Assembly (NCBI RefSeq): GCF_009765275.1
Contig: NZ_VOPH01000003.1
Location: 742,299 to 806,298 of the forward strand
Source of the DNA: Chachezhania sediminis
GTDB taxonomy: Bacteria; Pseudomonadota; Alphaproteobacteria; Rhodobacterales; Rhodobacteraceae
Direction of reading: 5' to 3'
Length of the DNA: 64,000 nucleotides
Part shown: piece by piece, positions 36,459 through 45,842 of the stretch
Layout: each line of letters starts with the position of its first letter
How positions within the stretch are numbered: position 1 is the stretch's first letter
Program-made: the position numbers and the translations under genes
Notes under the pieces: model-generated
Database searches by the model: none
The model's input: the letters and a program-made list of their open reading frames with translations, nothing else
Told to the model about the DNA's origin: nothing

Positions 36459-37151
36459 TCAGTCGAGGAAGGTTGCGATCTCTTCCAGCGGTTTCTTGAT
36501 CTTGGCCACGGCCGGCACGGTGGCGTCGGGCGCGGGATGGCCCACCACGATGATCATGGTGGGCTTTTCCGAGGCGGGGCGCCCCAGCGCGCCGTTCAGG
36601 AACTTCATCGGGTTGGGCGTGTGGGTCAGCGTACACAGGCCGGCATGGTGCAGCGCCGCCAGAAGAAAGCCTGTAGCGATGTTGACGCTTTCGGGGACGT
36701 AGTAGTTCTTGAACCGCGTGCCGTCCGCGAAAGTGCCCCAGCGCTGGGCGAAGACGACGATCAGCCAGGGTGCGATGGTCAGGTGCGGTTTTTCGGCCGT
36801 GGTTCCGATGGGTTCCAGCGCCCGGATCCATTCGTCGCCGCCGCCGCCGGCATAGAAGGCGCGTTCCTCCACCTCGGCCTCCTCCCGGATCCGGGCCTTC
36901 AGCGCCGGTTCGGAAATCGCCACGAAGTGCCAGGGCTGGTGATTGGCGCCCGACGGCGCGGTGCCGGCGGTGCGGATCGCGGTTTCGATCAGGTCGCGTG
37001 GCACGGGCGTGTCGACGAAATCGCGCGTCGTGTGGCGCCGCCTCATCCGGTCGAGGAAGGCCAGCGCCTCGCCGCGCGCCTGTTCGTCGGTCAGCTCGAA
37101 GCGGTCGGGCAGGGGAATGGCAGAGTACCCCAGTTCGGATTGGCTGAACAT
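36459..37151 (-). CDS. Nitroreductase-family, iodotyrosine-deiodinase-like
   Basis: A 230-residue FMN enzyme. The phosphate-binding start RRRHTTRDF and APSGANHQPWHFVAI are typical of nitroreductases. The C-terminal half (GRPASEKPTMIIVVGHP, then ATVPAV) closely follows mammalian iodotyrosine deiodinase. The three residues that hold the substrate zwitterion there (Glu157, Tyr161, Lys182) match Glu96, Tyr100 and Lys121 here with the same spacing. It may therefore dehalogenate halotyrosines reductively. ATG is preceded by GGAGGAG. Confidence 0.8.
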   Translation of the reverse strand: MFSQSELGYSAIPLPDRFELTDEQARGEALAFLDRMRRRHTTRDFVDTPVPRDLIETAIRTAGTAPSGANHQPWHFVAISEPALKARIREEAEVEERAFYAGGGGDEWIRALEPIGTTAEKPHLTIAPWLIVVFAQRWGTFADGTRFKNYYVPESVNIATGFLLAALHHAGLCTLTHTPNPMKFLNGALGRPASEKPTMIIVVGHPAPDATVPAVAKIKKPLEEIATFLD

Positions 37152-37312
37152 TTCTCTCCTCCGTCTGTCGTGTTTTGCGGCACTATGGCAGCGGCGCCGC
37201 GGCCACGACAGGGGGCACCTGCGGCGGCACGGCGGGCGGGCGCAGTTTCCCGCGTTGTCCGGGGCCCGGGCGTTTCATGTCTTGATCGGCGCAGGCGCAG
37301 GGTGTTGAACAC

Positions 37313-38224
37313 GTGACGATGCCTGACAAACGTTCGCCTCGCCCCGTTATCGCGATTCTCTGGATGCTTCTGACAGGAATGCTGTTCGTTGGCGTCAATG
37401 CGGGCGTCAAAATGCTGGGTAGCGATATCCCGGCGGCACAATCCGCCTTCCTGCGGTATCTGTTCGGGCTGGTCTTCCTGATCCCGATGATCCGGCCGAT
37501 CCTGGCCACCACCCTGACACCGCGGCTGTGGGGCCTGTTCATCGCGCGCGGTCTGATGCACGGGGCGGGCGTGGTGCTGTGGTTCTATGCCATGTCCCGA
37601 ATCGCTCTCGCGGACGTGACGGCGCTGAACTACCTCTCTCCCATCTACGTCACCATCGGCGCGGCCCTGTTCCTGGGCGAGGCGCTGGCGGTCCGCCGGA
37701 TCGTGGCCATCGCGGTGGCACTGGTAGGCATGGTCATCATCCTGCGCCCCGGCGTGCGCGAGATCGAGATGGGCCACCTGGCCATGGTCGGCGCGGGCAT
37801 CGTCTTTGGCGGGTCCTACCTGATCGCCAAGATCACGACGGACGAAACCAATCCCCCGATGGTGGTGGCAATGCTGTCGGTCTGGGTCATGCTGGCGCTG
37901 GCGCCCCTGGCCATCGCCGTCTGGGTGCCGATCAGCTGGCCCGATGCCGGGATCCTTCTGGTGGTGGCGGCGCTGGCGACAACGGGGCACTATACGATGA
38001 CGCTGGCCCTGGCCTATGCCCCCTTGAACGTGACCCAGCCGGTCACCTTCCTGCAACTTCTTTGGGCGACGGTGCTGGGCGTGGTGGCCTTCGGCGAACC
38101 GCTGGACATCTGGGTGCTGGTGGGCGGGTCGCTTATCCTGGGCTCGATTTCTTATATTACTTGGCGCGAGGTTGTGATCAAACGCCGCTCGATCACGCCG
38201 GCACCAGCGGCTACGAAGATGTGA
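37313..38224 (+). CDS. EamA-family permease
   Basis: A 303-residue DMT transporter with ten spans in two EamA repeats. GTG at 37313 is used, with ATG at 37319 as alternative. It is divergent from the nitroreductase and 29 bp upstream of the GMC oxidoreductase on the same strand. The substrate is unknown. Confidence 0.85.
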   Translation: MTMPDKRSPRPVIAILWMLLTGMLFVGVNAGVKMLGSDIPAAQSAFLRYLFGLVFLIPMIRPILATTLTPRLWGLFIARGLMHGAGVVLWFYAMSRIALADVTALNYLSPIYVTIGAALFLGEALAVRRIVAIAVALVGMVIILRPGVREIEMGHLAMVGAGIVFGGSYLIAKITTDETNPPMVVAMLSVWVMLALAPLAIAVWVPISWPDAGILLVVAALATTGHYTMTLALAYAPLNVTQPVTFLQLLWATVLGVVAFGEPLDIWVLVGGSLILGSISYITWREVVIKRRSITPAPAATKM

Positions 38225-38253
38225 TTCGTACACGAATGAACGGAGCGCTGCGG

Positions 38254-39924
38254 ATGGAGCCCGGAAAACAGTCGGATTTCGTCGTGGTGGGCGCCGGGTC
38301 GGCCGGCTGCGCGTTGGCCTATCGCCTGGGAGAGGCCGGTGCCTCGGTCACGGTGATCGAAACGGGTGGCACCGATGCGGGCCCCTTCATCAACATGCCC
38401 GGCGCGCTGAGCTATCCGATGAACATGTCCCTGTACAACTGGGGCTTCGAGGCAGAGCCGGAACCGGCGCTGAACGGGCGGGCGCTGCACTGTCCGCGGG
38501 GCAAGGTCATCGGGGGGTCGTCCTCGATCAACGGGATGGTCTATGTGCGCGGGCACGCAGAGGATTACGACCACTGGGCCTCCGTGGGGGCGGCGGGCTG
38601 GTCCTTTGCCGATGTGCTGCCCTATTTCCTGCGGATGGAAGACTGGCACGACGGCGGCCATGGCGGCGATCCCGCCTGGCGCGGGCAGGGCGGCCCTCTT
38701 CATGTGACACGCGGCAAGCGGGAGAACCCGCTGACCCGCGCCTTTGTCGAGGCGGGGCGGCAGGCCGGATATGGTGTCTACGACGATTACAACGGGTATC
38801 GCCAGGAAGGCATCGGCGTGCTGGAACAGACCGTCTGGCAAGGCGAACGCTGGTCGGCGGCCAAGGCCTATCTGAGGCCCGCACTGGCCATGGGCCGGGT
38901 GCGGCTGGTGCGCGGGGAGGCGCTGCGGGTGGTCTTCGACGGCCGTCGTGCGCGGGGGATCGTGGTGCGGCAAGGTGGGAAAGAAGTCGAATACCAGGCC
39001 GCGCGGGGCGTGGTGCTGGCGGCGTCCTCGATCAATTCGCCCAAGCTTCTGATGCAGTCGGGCGTGGGTCCGGCGGCGCATCTGAAGGACTATGGCATCG
39101 ACGTCGTGGCCGACCGGCCGGGCGTGGGCGGCAACCTTCAGGACCACCTAGAGGTCTATGTCCAGCAGGCCTGCACACAACCGGTGTCGCTGGCGAAATA
39201 CTGGAACCTTGCCGGCAAGGCCTATGTCGGCGCACGGTGGCTGTTCACGAAGACGGGGCCGGGGGCGTCGAACCAGTTCGAAAGCGGCGGTTTTGTCCGG
39301 TCGCGGGCAGGGGTGGCCTATCCGGACGTGCAGTTCCATTTCCTGCCCATCGCCGTGCGGTACGACGGACATGCCGCGGCCGAGGGGCATGGCTATCAGG
39401 TCCATGCGGGGCCGATGCGGTCCGAAAGCCGCGGGACCGTTCGGCTGAAATCGGCGGATCCGCTGGCGGACCCCGAGATCCGGTTCAACTACATGACCGC
39501 GCCGGATGACCGGGCAGAGTTCCGCGCCGCCGTCAGGCTGGCGCGCGATATCCTGGCGCAGGACGCATTTGCGCCCTTCCGCGGGAAGGAGATCCAGCCG
39601 GGGCAGGACGTGCAAAGCGATGCCGAGCTGGACGCCTGGATCGCGGATCACGCCGAAAGCGCCTATCATCCCTGCGGGACCTGCAGGATGGGGGCTGTGG
39701 ACGATCCGCTGGCGGTGGTCGATCCGCAGGGCCGGGTCATCGGGGTCGAAGGTCTGGCGGTCGCCGACAGTTCGATCTTTCCGCGGATCACCAATGGCAA
39801 CCTGAACGCCCCGTCGATCCTGGTGGGCGAAAAGATCGCCGACCACCTGTTGGGCAAGGCCCCGCTGCCGCGCGACCAACGGACCCAGTGGATGCACCCT
39901 GACTGGCAGACCACCCAGCGTTGA
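38254..39924 (+). CDS. GMC-family oxidoreductase (choline dehydrogenase-like)
   Basis: A 556-residue FAD alcohol dehydrogenase/oxidase. Motifs: [17 protein letters not shown] (FAD ADP-binding), [21 protein letters not shown] (GMC signature), [11 protein letters not shown] with catalytic His472, and NGNLNAPS with the partner Asn about 44 residues later. ATG at 38254 follows GGAG by eight bases; upstream codons in frame overlap the permease gene. No betaine-aldehyde dehydrogenase is adjacent, so a choline role is not supported; other primary alcohols are possible. Confidence 0.9.
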   Translation: MEPGKQSDFVVVGAGSAGCALAYRLGEAGASVTVIETGGTDAGPFINMPGALSYPMNMSLYNWGFEAEPEPALNGRALHCPRGKVIGGSSSINGMVYVRGHAEDYDHWASVGAAGWSFADVLPYFLRMEDWHDGGHGGDPAWRGQGGPLHVTRGKRENPLTRAFVEAGRQAGYGVYDDYNGYRQEGIGVLEQTVWQGERWSAAKAYLRPALAMGRVRLVRGEALRVVFDGRRARGIVVRQGGKEVEYQAARGVVLAASSINSPKLLMQSGVGPAAHLKDYGIDVVADRPGVGGNLQDHLEVYVQQACTQPVSLAKYWNLAGKAYVGARWLFTKTGPGASNQFESGGFVRSRAGVAYPDVQFHFLPIAVRYDGHAAAEGHGYQVHAGPMRSESRGTVRLKSADPLADPEIRFNYMTAPDDRAEFRAAVRLARDILAQDAFAPFRGKEIQPGQDVQSDAELDAWIADHAESAYHPCGTCRMGAVDDPLAVVDPQGRVIGVEGLAVADSSIFPRITNGNLNAPSILVGEKIADHLLGKAPLPRDQRTQWMHPDWQTTQR

Positions 39925-40131
39925 GGGCAGGCCAAGACCCTGCATGCCGGCCGGCCCCACAACACGCCCCGGCGCCGGCCTGCGGCATGGGCCAACGTCC
40001 GGCCTGCGGTGCCTTGACCTGCGGGCTCGGTGGCCTTCGGACCGGGCGGTTCGACGGGTCGTCCGGCGGGTTGGCGCACCCGCATGCAGGCAAATGCCGT
40101 GGCGGCGGAAAGACACATCCCCTGTTCCGGT
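39925..40131. other. Intergenic stretch, no gene seen
   Basis: GC-rich sequence after the GMC gene with several short GC palindromes but no open frame of convincing character on either strand. It ends in the regulatory region of the DUF465 gene. Confidence 0.6.
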
Positions 40132-40145
40132 TTGATCCGCGTCAA
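40132..40145. promoter_or_regulatory. Probable FnrL-type site
   Basis: TTGATCCGCGTCAA matches the Fnr/FnrL consensus TTGATnnnnATCAA in nine of ten positions. It is centred about 30 bp before a possible -10 (TCTAAG, 40166-40171), close to the class II activator position. It lies 60 bp upstream of the DUF465 gene and suggests induction under low oxygen (inference). Confidence 0.6.
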
Positions 40146-40204
40146 AGTTGACCTTATGTGGGCTCTCTAAGGTCGCCACCGACCTGACGAAAATGGAGAG
40201 TGAC

Positions 40205-40444
40205 ATGTCCCACACGCCGCACGAGCTGGCCGAGGAATTCCCGGAAAAAGTCGACGCGATGCACACGCTGAAGACTTCGGACGCGCATTTCAGCAAGCTC
40301 TACGACGAATACCACGAGCTGAACCGCACCATCCACCGGGCCGAGACCAATGTCGAACCGATGGAAGACCTGGCGGAAGGCGAACTGCGCAAGAAGCGCG
40401 CCGCGCTGAAGGACGAGATCTGGGCGATCCTTTCCAAGGCCTAG
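40205..40444 (+). CDS. YdcH/DUF465 small protein
   Basis: A 79-residue helical protein of the DUF465 family: HELAEEFPEKVDAMHTLK, FSKLYDEYHELNRTIHRAE, then a coiled-coil-like C-terminus. ATG at 40205 follows GGAGAG. Family members are common and of unknown function; a single helical hairpin is expected. The probable FnrL site upstream is the only clue to its regulation. Confidence 0.85.
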   Translation: MSHTPHELAEEFPEKVDAMHTLKTSDAHFSKLYDEYHELNRTIHRAETNVEPMEDLAEGELRKKRAALKDEIWAILSKA

Positions 40445-40452
40445 TGCCGACA

Positions 40453-40479
40453 GGACGCCGGCATCACTTTCCGGCGTCC
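40453..40479. terminator. Hairpin between convergent genes
   Basis: GGACGCCGG (40453-40461) pairs with CCGGCGTCC (40471-40479). It follows the DUF465 stop and overlaps the last codons of the converging membrane-protein gene. No long T-run is present. Confidence 0.5.
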
Positions 40480-41129
40480 GATTCCCCGCCTGGCGTTTTC
40501 GGAGCTGCGACCGGCAGTCCGGCTTGGCGGCGCAGAAGGTCCGTACCGACCGGCAGTTCCTGTCGCTCGTACATCAGGCGCCATTCCTGATATCGCTTGT
40601 CGAATTCCTCCGACGCCTCGCGCATGGAGGCGCCCCACATCGACCCGGTGGCTGTCGAGATCATCAGAGCGCAGATCCCGGCAAGCACCATCGAGGTCGA
40701 AAACCGGATTTGGGGCTCGTTGTCCTTCCTGTCATTGCCGTCGCCCTGGTCGGGAACCTCTGGGAACGCGGGGACCTGCGGGTGCAAGGCGCCGGGGTGG
40801 GAACCCGCTTCAGACAAGGTCCGATCGAATTCGGAATGTGCATCCTGTCGCACCGTCCAGGCCAGGTAGCCCGCGATCAGCGTGACAAGGGCAGGGACAA
40901 TCGCCTGCACCACGGGTTCCCGGCTGGACCCCATCAGAAGACCCACAAGTGCGCCGACAAGCGCGAACATGAAGCCTGTCGCTGCGACCCGCCTGGGGGC
41001 GAACAGGGAAATGCACATCCAGATCGTGCCGGCAATGACCAGGACCGGAAGAAACCCGTTGAAAATGCCCGCAAGGGCATGTTCGCGAAAGGCCACGCCA
41101 TAGGCCAGAAGCTCCTCCTGCAATGTCAT
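40464..41129 (-). CDS. Hypothetical membrane protein
   Basis: A 221-residue protein with four hydrophobic segments (about 20-44, 50-67, 76-93 and 145-168) separated by a charged linker (95-140, with many Asp, Pro and Gln). I do not recognise a family. Its start overlaps the stop of the small secreted protein gene by 4 bp, so the two are co-translated. Confidence 0.6.
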   Translation of the reverse strand: MTLQEELLAYGVAFREHALAGIFNGFLPVLVIAGTIWMCISLFAPRRVAATGFMFALVGALVGLLMGSSREPVVQAIVPALVTLIAGYLAWTVRQDAHSEFDRTLSEAGSHPGALHPQVPAFPEVPDQGDGNDRKDNEPQIRFSTSMVLAGICALMISTATGSMWGASMREASEEFDKRYQEWRLMYERQELPVGTDLLRRQAGLPVAAPKTPGGESDAGK

Positions 41130-41389
41130 TGGGATTGCTTCTGGGGTGTCATGGACCGGTCGGTCGGTTGAAGCACCTTCAACTGCTCCTGTATCGACAT
41201 GTCGAAGAGGTCGGTAGTGCTTTGGGTCGTGCCGCTGCCGGGTCCGCGTTCCGGTGGTTTCTTGCAGATCAGCATGTTGGTCCCGGCATCGTAGACGCAG
41301 CTCTCCTGCGCCAATGCGCTGTCAGCAATCGGTACGACAGAGAGCAGGCCGGCAAATATCATTCTTGAGCAAGCTCGACCCGCGCCCAT
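41126..41389 (-). CDS. Small secreted hypothetical protein
   Basis: An 87-residue protein with a signal peptide (MIFAGLLSVVPIADSALAQ) and a short mature part that has two Cys (ESCVYDAGTNMLICKK), likely disulfide-bonded in the periplasm, and a Gln/Ser/Thr-rich tail. It precedes the membrane protein gene with an ATGA overlap and follows scfR on the same strand by 67 bp. Function is unknown. Confidence 0.6.
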   Translation of the reverse strand: MGAGRACSRMIFAGLLSVVPIADSALAQESCVYDAGTNMLICKKPPERGPGSGTTQSTTDLFDMSIQEQLKVLQPTDRSMTPQKQSQ

Positions 41390-41456
41390 TTCCAGTTCCG
41401 CTCCTCATTCAATTTTGAAGAGTATCTCACACGTTACGGCTGTTCCAAAGCACGGT

Positions 41457-42857
41457 TTACCCCACCTCGTAGGGAAGCACGCCCCGCGTATCGGCGTCGA
41501 TGGTCAGTTGTCGCTCCAGCGGCGGGACCGAACGCTGGTGGCAGTTCTTCCGCTCGCAGATCCGGCAGGAGATTCCGATGGGCTCGAAGGCCGAGGCCTT
41601 GGTCGTGTCGAGCGTATCCGCATAAACCAGCATGTCGGCGTGGCGCACCTCGCATCCCAGCGAGATGGCATAGCGCCGGACCGGCGCGCCATAGGATCCC
41701 CCCGGTTTCGACACGTCCCGCGCCAGACTGATGTAACGCACGCCATCGGGCGTTTCGGCCAGCTGGCGCAGGAAGTGGCCCGGGGTTTCGAAGGCACGGT
41801 GCACGTTCCACAAGGGGCAGGCGCCGCCGAAGCGGGCGAATTGCAGGCGGGTCGCCGAATGGCGTTTGGTGATCGTGCCGGCCTGATCGACCCGGACGAA
41901 GAAGAAGGGAATGCCCTTGGCGCCCGGGCGCTGCATCGTGGACAGGCGATGCGCCACCTGCTCGATCGATGCGCCGAAGCGGCTGCCCAGCAGTTCCAGG
42001 TCGTGGCGCGTGTCCTGCGCAGCTTCCAGGAAGCGGGTATAGGGCATCAGGGCAGCCCCGGCGAAATAGTTGGCCAGGCCGATCTTGGCGATGTCGCGGG
42101 CGGTGTCGCTTTGGAACCGCGCCAGGTCCAGCGTCGCCTCCAGCAGGGCGTTCTGCTGGACAAGGGCGACCTGCAACAGAAGCTGGAAGCGCCGCGTTTC
42201 CGGGGCCATGCGGGACGACAGCGTCAGGACCCGCCGTGCCGGATCGAACTGGCGCAGGCCGGGCATGTCGGCGGTTTCGACGTCGATCCCGTGGGCCTTC
42301 AGCGCGGCGATGGCGGCATCGGCCACGTCGCGCGCGGCATCCGCCGAGGTCCCGAACCGTTCCGCGGCCCGGTCGACCGCGTCGATATAATTGTCGCAGT
42401 AGTGGAAGAAATCCCGCACCTCGTCCCAGGGGCTGGAGGGCGCGGCGGCATCGGCGCGGCCCAGCGCCTCGTCCAGCGAGGCCAGGCGTTCATGGGTCTG
42501 CCTGTAGCGGCGGTGCAGTTCCAGGAAGGCGCGGGCCAGGCCCGGTGCGTTCGACGCGGTCAGCCGCAGGTCCGCCATGGGCGGGGCCGTGTCGGCGAAG
42601 ACGGGGTCGGCCAGCGCCTCGCGCATGTCGGACACCAGCCGTTCGGCATCGCCGGTCGACAGTTCGGTCACGTCGACACCGAATTCCATCGCCAGCGACA
42701 GCACAACCGTGGTCGAGACCGGGCGGTTGTTGTTCTCCATCTGGTTCAGATAGGGCAGGGACACGCCCAGCTTGGCGGCAAAGTCCTTCTGGGTCAGGCC
42801 CAGACGGTTGCGGATCTCGCGCAGCTTGGCGCCGGCATAAAGCTTCTGGACGGTCAT
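41457..42857 (-). CDS. ScfR-family regulator (PccR-like)
   Basis: A 466-residue short-chain fatty acyl-CoA regulator. It has an N-terminal XRE helix-turn-helix (about 10-65: LREIRNRLGLTQKDFAAKLG, LPYLNQMENN), a central IrrE/ImmA-like domain and a C-terminal DUF2083 part with Cys residues (CRICERKNC). In Rhodobacter sphaeroides the member PccR activates propionyl-CoA carboxylase genes via TTTGCAAA sites. I choose ATG at 42857 because the longer frame would run through the repeat operator at 42868-42905. It probably controls pccB 3 kb away and itself. Confidence 0.88.
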   Translation of the reverse strand: MTVQKLYAGAKLREIRNRLGLTQKDFAAKLGVSLPYLNQMENNNRPVSTTVVLSLAMEFGVDVTELSTGDAERLVSDMREALADPVFADTAPPMADLRLTASNAPGLARAFLELHRRYRQTHERLASLDEALGRADAAAPSSPWDEVRDFFHYCDNYIDAVDRAAERFGTSADAARDVADAAIAALKAHGIDVETADMPGLRQFDPARRVLTLSSRMAPETRRFQLLLQVALVQQNALLEATLDLARFQSDTARDIAKIGLANYFAGAALMPYTRFLEAAQDTRHDLELLGSRFGASIEQVAHRLSTMQRPGAKGIPFFFVRVDQAGTITKRHSATRLQFARFGGACPLWNVHRAFETPGHFLRQLAETPDGVRYISLARDVSKPGGSYGAPVRRYAISLGCEVRHADMLVYADTLDTTKASAFEPIGISCRICERKNCHQRSVPPLERQLTIDADTRGVLPYEVG

Positions 42858-42867
42858 CTGGGCCCGG

Positions 42868-42905
42868 TTTGCGAATTTGCGGACAGTGCGCCGCAAATTT
42901 GCAAA
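42868..42905. promoter_or_regulatory. ScfR operator: inverted double TTTGC repeat
   Basis: TTTGCGAATTTGCGG (42868-42882) and CCGCAAATTTGCAAA (42891-42905) form an inverted repeat with 15-bp arms, one mismatch and an 8-bp spacer. Each arm contains two TTTGC-type units. The element lies 11 bp before the scfR start, which points to autoregulation. The TTTGCAAA unit is the published PccR recognition sequence (established for R. sphaeroides). Confidence 0.78.
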
Positions 42906-42919
42906 TTACCGGGTGAAGG

Positions 42920-44134
42920 TCAAAGGCCCAGTTGCCGTTCGCGGCGGATGACGACCAGCATGCACAGATACCCCATCACCGAGGTGATCAGCATCATCCA
43001 GATGATCGGATACGGGCCCGATGCCTCGGTTAGCAGGGCGCCGGCCAGGACGGACAGGCCAGCCCCGCCGCCCAGCATGATCGCGCCGCTGAGGCCAGCG
43101 GCGGTGCCGGCCAGGTGCGGGCGCACGGACAGCGAACCGGACATTGCATTGGGCATGGCCATGCCATTGCCGAAGCCCACGATGACGATCATGCCGAAGA
43201 AGGTATAGTGACTGCCGAAGCCCGCATAGAACAGGGCGAGAAGCGCCAGCATGGCGAAGGCGTTGATGATGCAGCCGCTGATGATCATGCGGTTGATGCC
43301 GAACCGGGTCGAAAACTTGCCGGTGAAGAAGTTACCGAAGAAATAGCCGACGGCAGGTGCCCCCATGGCCAGGCCCAGCACGGCGGGGGACAGGCCGAAA
43401 TGGGTGGCGCCTACATAAGGTGCGCCGCCCAGATAGGCGAAGAAGGCCCCTGACGACAGCGCCGCCGCCATCGTGTAGCCCCAGAACCGGGGCGAGGTCA
43501 GAAGCTCGGGGTATTCGCGGAATTGCTGGCCCAGAGACTTGCCGCTGACGCGGGCGGTTTCGCCGAAATCGGCGCGGGTCAGGAAGAAGCACAGGATGCC
43601 GAAGACGATCAGCAGCCAGAAATTGGCCTGCCAGCCCAGAAGCTCTCCCAGGGCGCCCCCCACGACGGGGCTTACCATGGGGGCGATGGCAAAGCCCATG
43701 GTGACATAACCGATAACGCTGGCGGCCTCGTCAGCCGAATACATGTCGCGGACGGCGGCCCGGCTCAGGACCATGCCCACGGTGGCGATGGCCTGCAGCA
43801 TCCGGAAGGCCAGGAACACCCCGGCGCTGGGTGCGAAGATGCAGCCCAGCGTCGCAAAGCAGAAGACGACGACGCCGAACAGGATCACCGGGCGGCGGCC
43901 GTACTTGTCGGAAAATGGCCCGATGATCGCCTGCAGCAGCGCGTTCACCCCCAGGTAGAGCGCCACCGACAGTTGCATGACATGATAGTCGGTGTCGAAG
44001 TACAGCGCCATCTGCGGCAGGCTGGGCAGGAAGATGTTCATCGCAATAGGGGCAAGCGCCGACAGGAAGATCAGCGTGACCATATGCGGGGGGGAAGTTC
44101 GGTCCAGGAACCGAGAGGGCACAGACTTTGGCAT
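42920..44134 (-). CDS. MFS transporter, Bcr/CflA type
   Basis: A 404-residue protein with 12 spans. MNIFLPSLPQMALYF near the N-terminus and GPFSDKYGRRPVILFG between helices 2 and 3 are Bcr/CflA drug-efflux features. The start is uncertain: ATG at 44134 is preferred, and ATG at 44170 is possible; neither has a strong ribosome binding site. It lies upstream of scfR on the same strand, but the operator between them suggests separate control. Confidence 0.88.
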   Translation of the reverse strand: MPKSVPSRFLDRTSPPHMVTLIFLSALAPIAMNIFLPSLPQMALYFDTDYHVMQLSVALYLGVNALLQAIIGPFSDKYGRRPVILFGVVVFCFATLGCIFAPSAGVFLAFRMLQAIATVGMVLSRAAVRDMYSADEAASVIGYVTMGFAIAPMVSPVVGGALGELLGWQANFWLLIVFGILCFFLTRADFGETARVSGKSLGQQFREYPELLTSPRFWGYTMAAALSSGAFFAYLGGAPYVGATHFGLSPAVLGLAMGAPAVGYFFGNFFTGKFSTRFGINRMIISGCIINAFAMLALLALFYAGFGSHYTFFGMIVIVGFGNGMAMPNAMSGSLSVRPHLAGTAAGLSGAIMLGGGAGLSVLAGALLTEASGPYPIIWMMLITSVMGYLCMLVVIRRERQLGL

Positions 44135-44370
44135 TGTATCGAGGTATCGCCCGCACCGTGACTTGTCCATCCTGACCGGAGTCAGTTGAGACAACTTTGT
44201 TGGGGTGACTGGGCAGATTGGCGCTGCAACCGGCGCGCGAGGATCCGGGCGATCACGGGAAATCCGACATCGAACCGGATCGCGCGCGGGCCAACCAAAG
44301 GCCGACAACAGACTGACCTGCGGGCACCGCCAGGATTGGCCGGGACGATGCAGTGATGGGGTGGTTTTCG
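44135..44370. other. Intergenic stretch, no gene seen
   Basis: About 236 bp between the MFS start and the protease terminator. Short overlapping frames on both strands have no recognisable character. It should hold the MFS promoter; I could not define one. Confidence 0.5.
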
Positions 44371-44373
44371 AAA

Positions 44374-44394
44374 GCCCCGGCCCGGGGCCGGGGC
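44374..44394 (-). terminator. Terminator of the RTX protease gene
   Basis: GCCCCGGCC (44374-44382) and GGCCGGGGC (44386-44394) form a 9-bp stem with a 3-base loop, followed on the minus strand by TTTCGAAAA. It lies just after the protease stop at 44407. Confidence 0.6.
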
Positions 44395-44406
44395 GCTTGG
44401 GACCGA

Positions 44407-45702
44407 TCAGGCCAGGATATCGTCGCCGACCTGGGCGATGGTGGTGCCCAGCACGATCAGCGCGCCATTGCCGCCGAAATCGAAATGCACATCGTCGTCG
44501 ACCTGCCGGGCCTTGTCCAGCACGGCATCGAGCCCCCCAAGCTTGGAAATCCTGATCGTGTCAACGTCGTCCTGAAAGTCCTTGATCCGGTCCCGGCCGC
44601 CGTTCCTCGCGAACAGGAACATGTCGCCGCCGCCACCGCCGATCAGGACGTCGTTGCCTTTCTGGCCATTCAGCACGTCGGCCCCCGCGCCACCTTTCAG
44701 CTTGTCGCGGCTGCCGCCGCCCAGAAGCTTGTCCGTGCCACCATTGCCCAGCAGCGTGTCACGGCCTGCGCCGCCCAGCAGCTTGTCACCGCCGCCGCCG
44801 CCCTTCAGGACGTCATTGCCGCCCTTGCCGCTCATCCTGTTGTCCAGGCCGTTGCCGATCAGCCGGTCGTCACCGCTGCCGCCGATCGCGTTTTCGATCC
44901 GGGTGTCGAAGGCGATGGCGACATCGTCCGTCGCATCGAAGGTCGAGAACCTGCCTTCCCGCAGATCCAGCAGGACGGCGCCGCTGCGCCCGTTGGCAGA
45001 GAAGGTGTCAGTGCCGCCGCTGTCCCAGACCGCGAAGACGGTGTCGTTGCCGGGCCCGGTATAGACGGTGTCGCCGCCATTATGCGCGGCCGCGCCCCAG
45101 ATGCTCTGCAGGGCATAGATGTCGTAGATCTCCAGCCCGTCGGACCGTTCCCCGTTGTCCGGGTTGTCGGTGTAGGACATCAGCGTGAATTTGTTGGTCT
45201 CCTCGGCCGCGGGCAGCGTGTGGTCGCCGGAAAACGGGTGCTTCAGGCCCAGGGCATGGCCAAGTTCGTGCAGAAGCAGGTTCCGGACATCCACCGTGCC
45301 GGAGGCGAGGTCTTCCTCGGTGTCATAGACGACATAGCCGTCATAGGACCGGATCTGGTCGCCGAAGAAAGAGATGGACGGCCCGCCAAAGCCGGTCGTG
45401 CTGCCGGGCAGCAAGACCTTGCCCACATCCAGAACCGGGTCGGCATTGTCAGGCGTTTCCACGAAGCTGACATTGGCCACCGCCGCGATCTGGGCCAGGG
45501 CCTGGCGAAAGGCGGTTTTCTCGGCCTCGGTCAGGGGGGTCCAGCCCGAGTAGGTGGCCGCAGAAGGGAAGTTCGAAGGCTCGGACAAGCCGGCAAACCG
45601 GTAGGAAATGGTGTACGGCGTGGCGCCGGTCGTGTTCATCGGTTGCTTGTCGTGGAAGAAATCGAACTGCATCGCCTGCGGAATTTCAGTCTTGGTGACC
45701 AT
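44407..45702 (-). CDS. Serralysin-like M10 metalloprotease with RTX repeats
   Basis: A 431-residue protein. The zinc site HELGHALGLKHP (His145, Glu146, His149, His155) and the Met-turn LMSYTD define a metzincin. It is followed by calcium-binding RTX nonapeptides (GGxGxDxLx, about 265-370) and a hydrophobic C-terminal secretion signal (ALIVLGTT...DDILA). There is no N-terminal signal peptide, as usual for type I secretion. No ABC exporter is in the window. ATG at 45702 follows GGGAG. Confidence 0.9.
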   Translation of the reverse strand: MVTKTEIPQAMQFDFFHDKQPMNTTGATPYTISYRFAGLSEPSNFPSAATYSGWTPLTEAEKTAFRQALAQIAAVANVSFVETPDNADPVLDVGKVLLPGSTTGFGGPSISFFGDQIRSYDGYVVYDTEEDLASGTVDVRNLLLHELGHALGLKHPFSGDHTLPAAEETNKFTLMSYTDNPDNGERSDGLEIYDIYALQSIWGAAAHNGGDTVYTGPGNDTVFAVWDSGGTDTFSANGRSGAVLLDLREGRFSTFDATDDVAIAFDTRIENAIGGSGDDRLIGNGLDNRMSGKGGNDVLKGGGGGDKLLGGAGRDTLLGNGGTDKLLGGGSRDKLKGGAGADVLNGQKGNDVLIGGGGGDMFLFARNGGRDRIKDFQDDVDTIRISKLGGLDAVLDKARQVDDDVHFDFGGNGALIVLGTTIAQVGDDILA

Positions 45703-45842
45703 GTCCTGGCTCCCTTGTGCGCTTCGGCTCATGTCGCACCGATGGTGGGTTCACGTCGTAGCATATCGGCCATGTATCGACAAAGCGTAGCGGCGGCGTG
45801 AACGGAAAGGCGCCGATGCTTTGCTGATATTCAATTTCCAGA

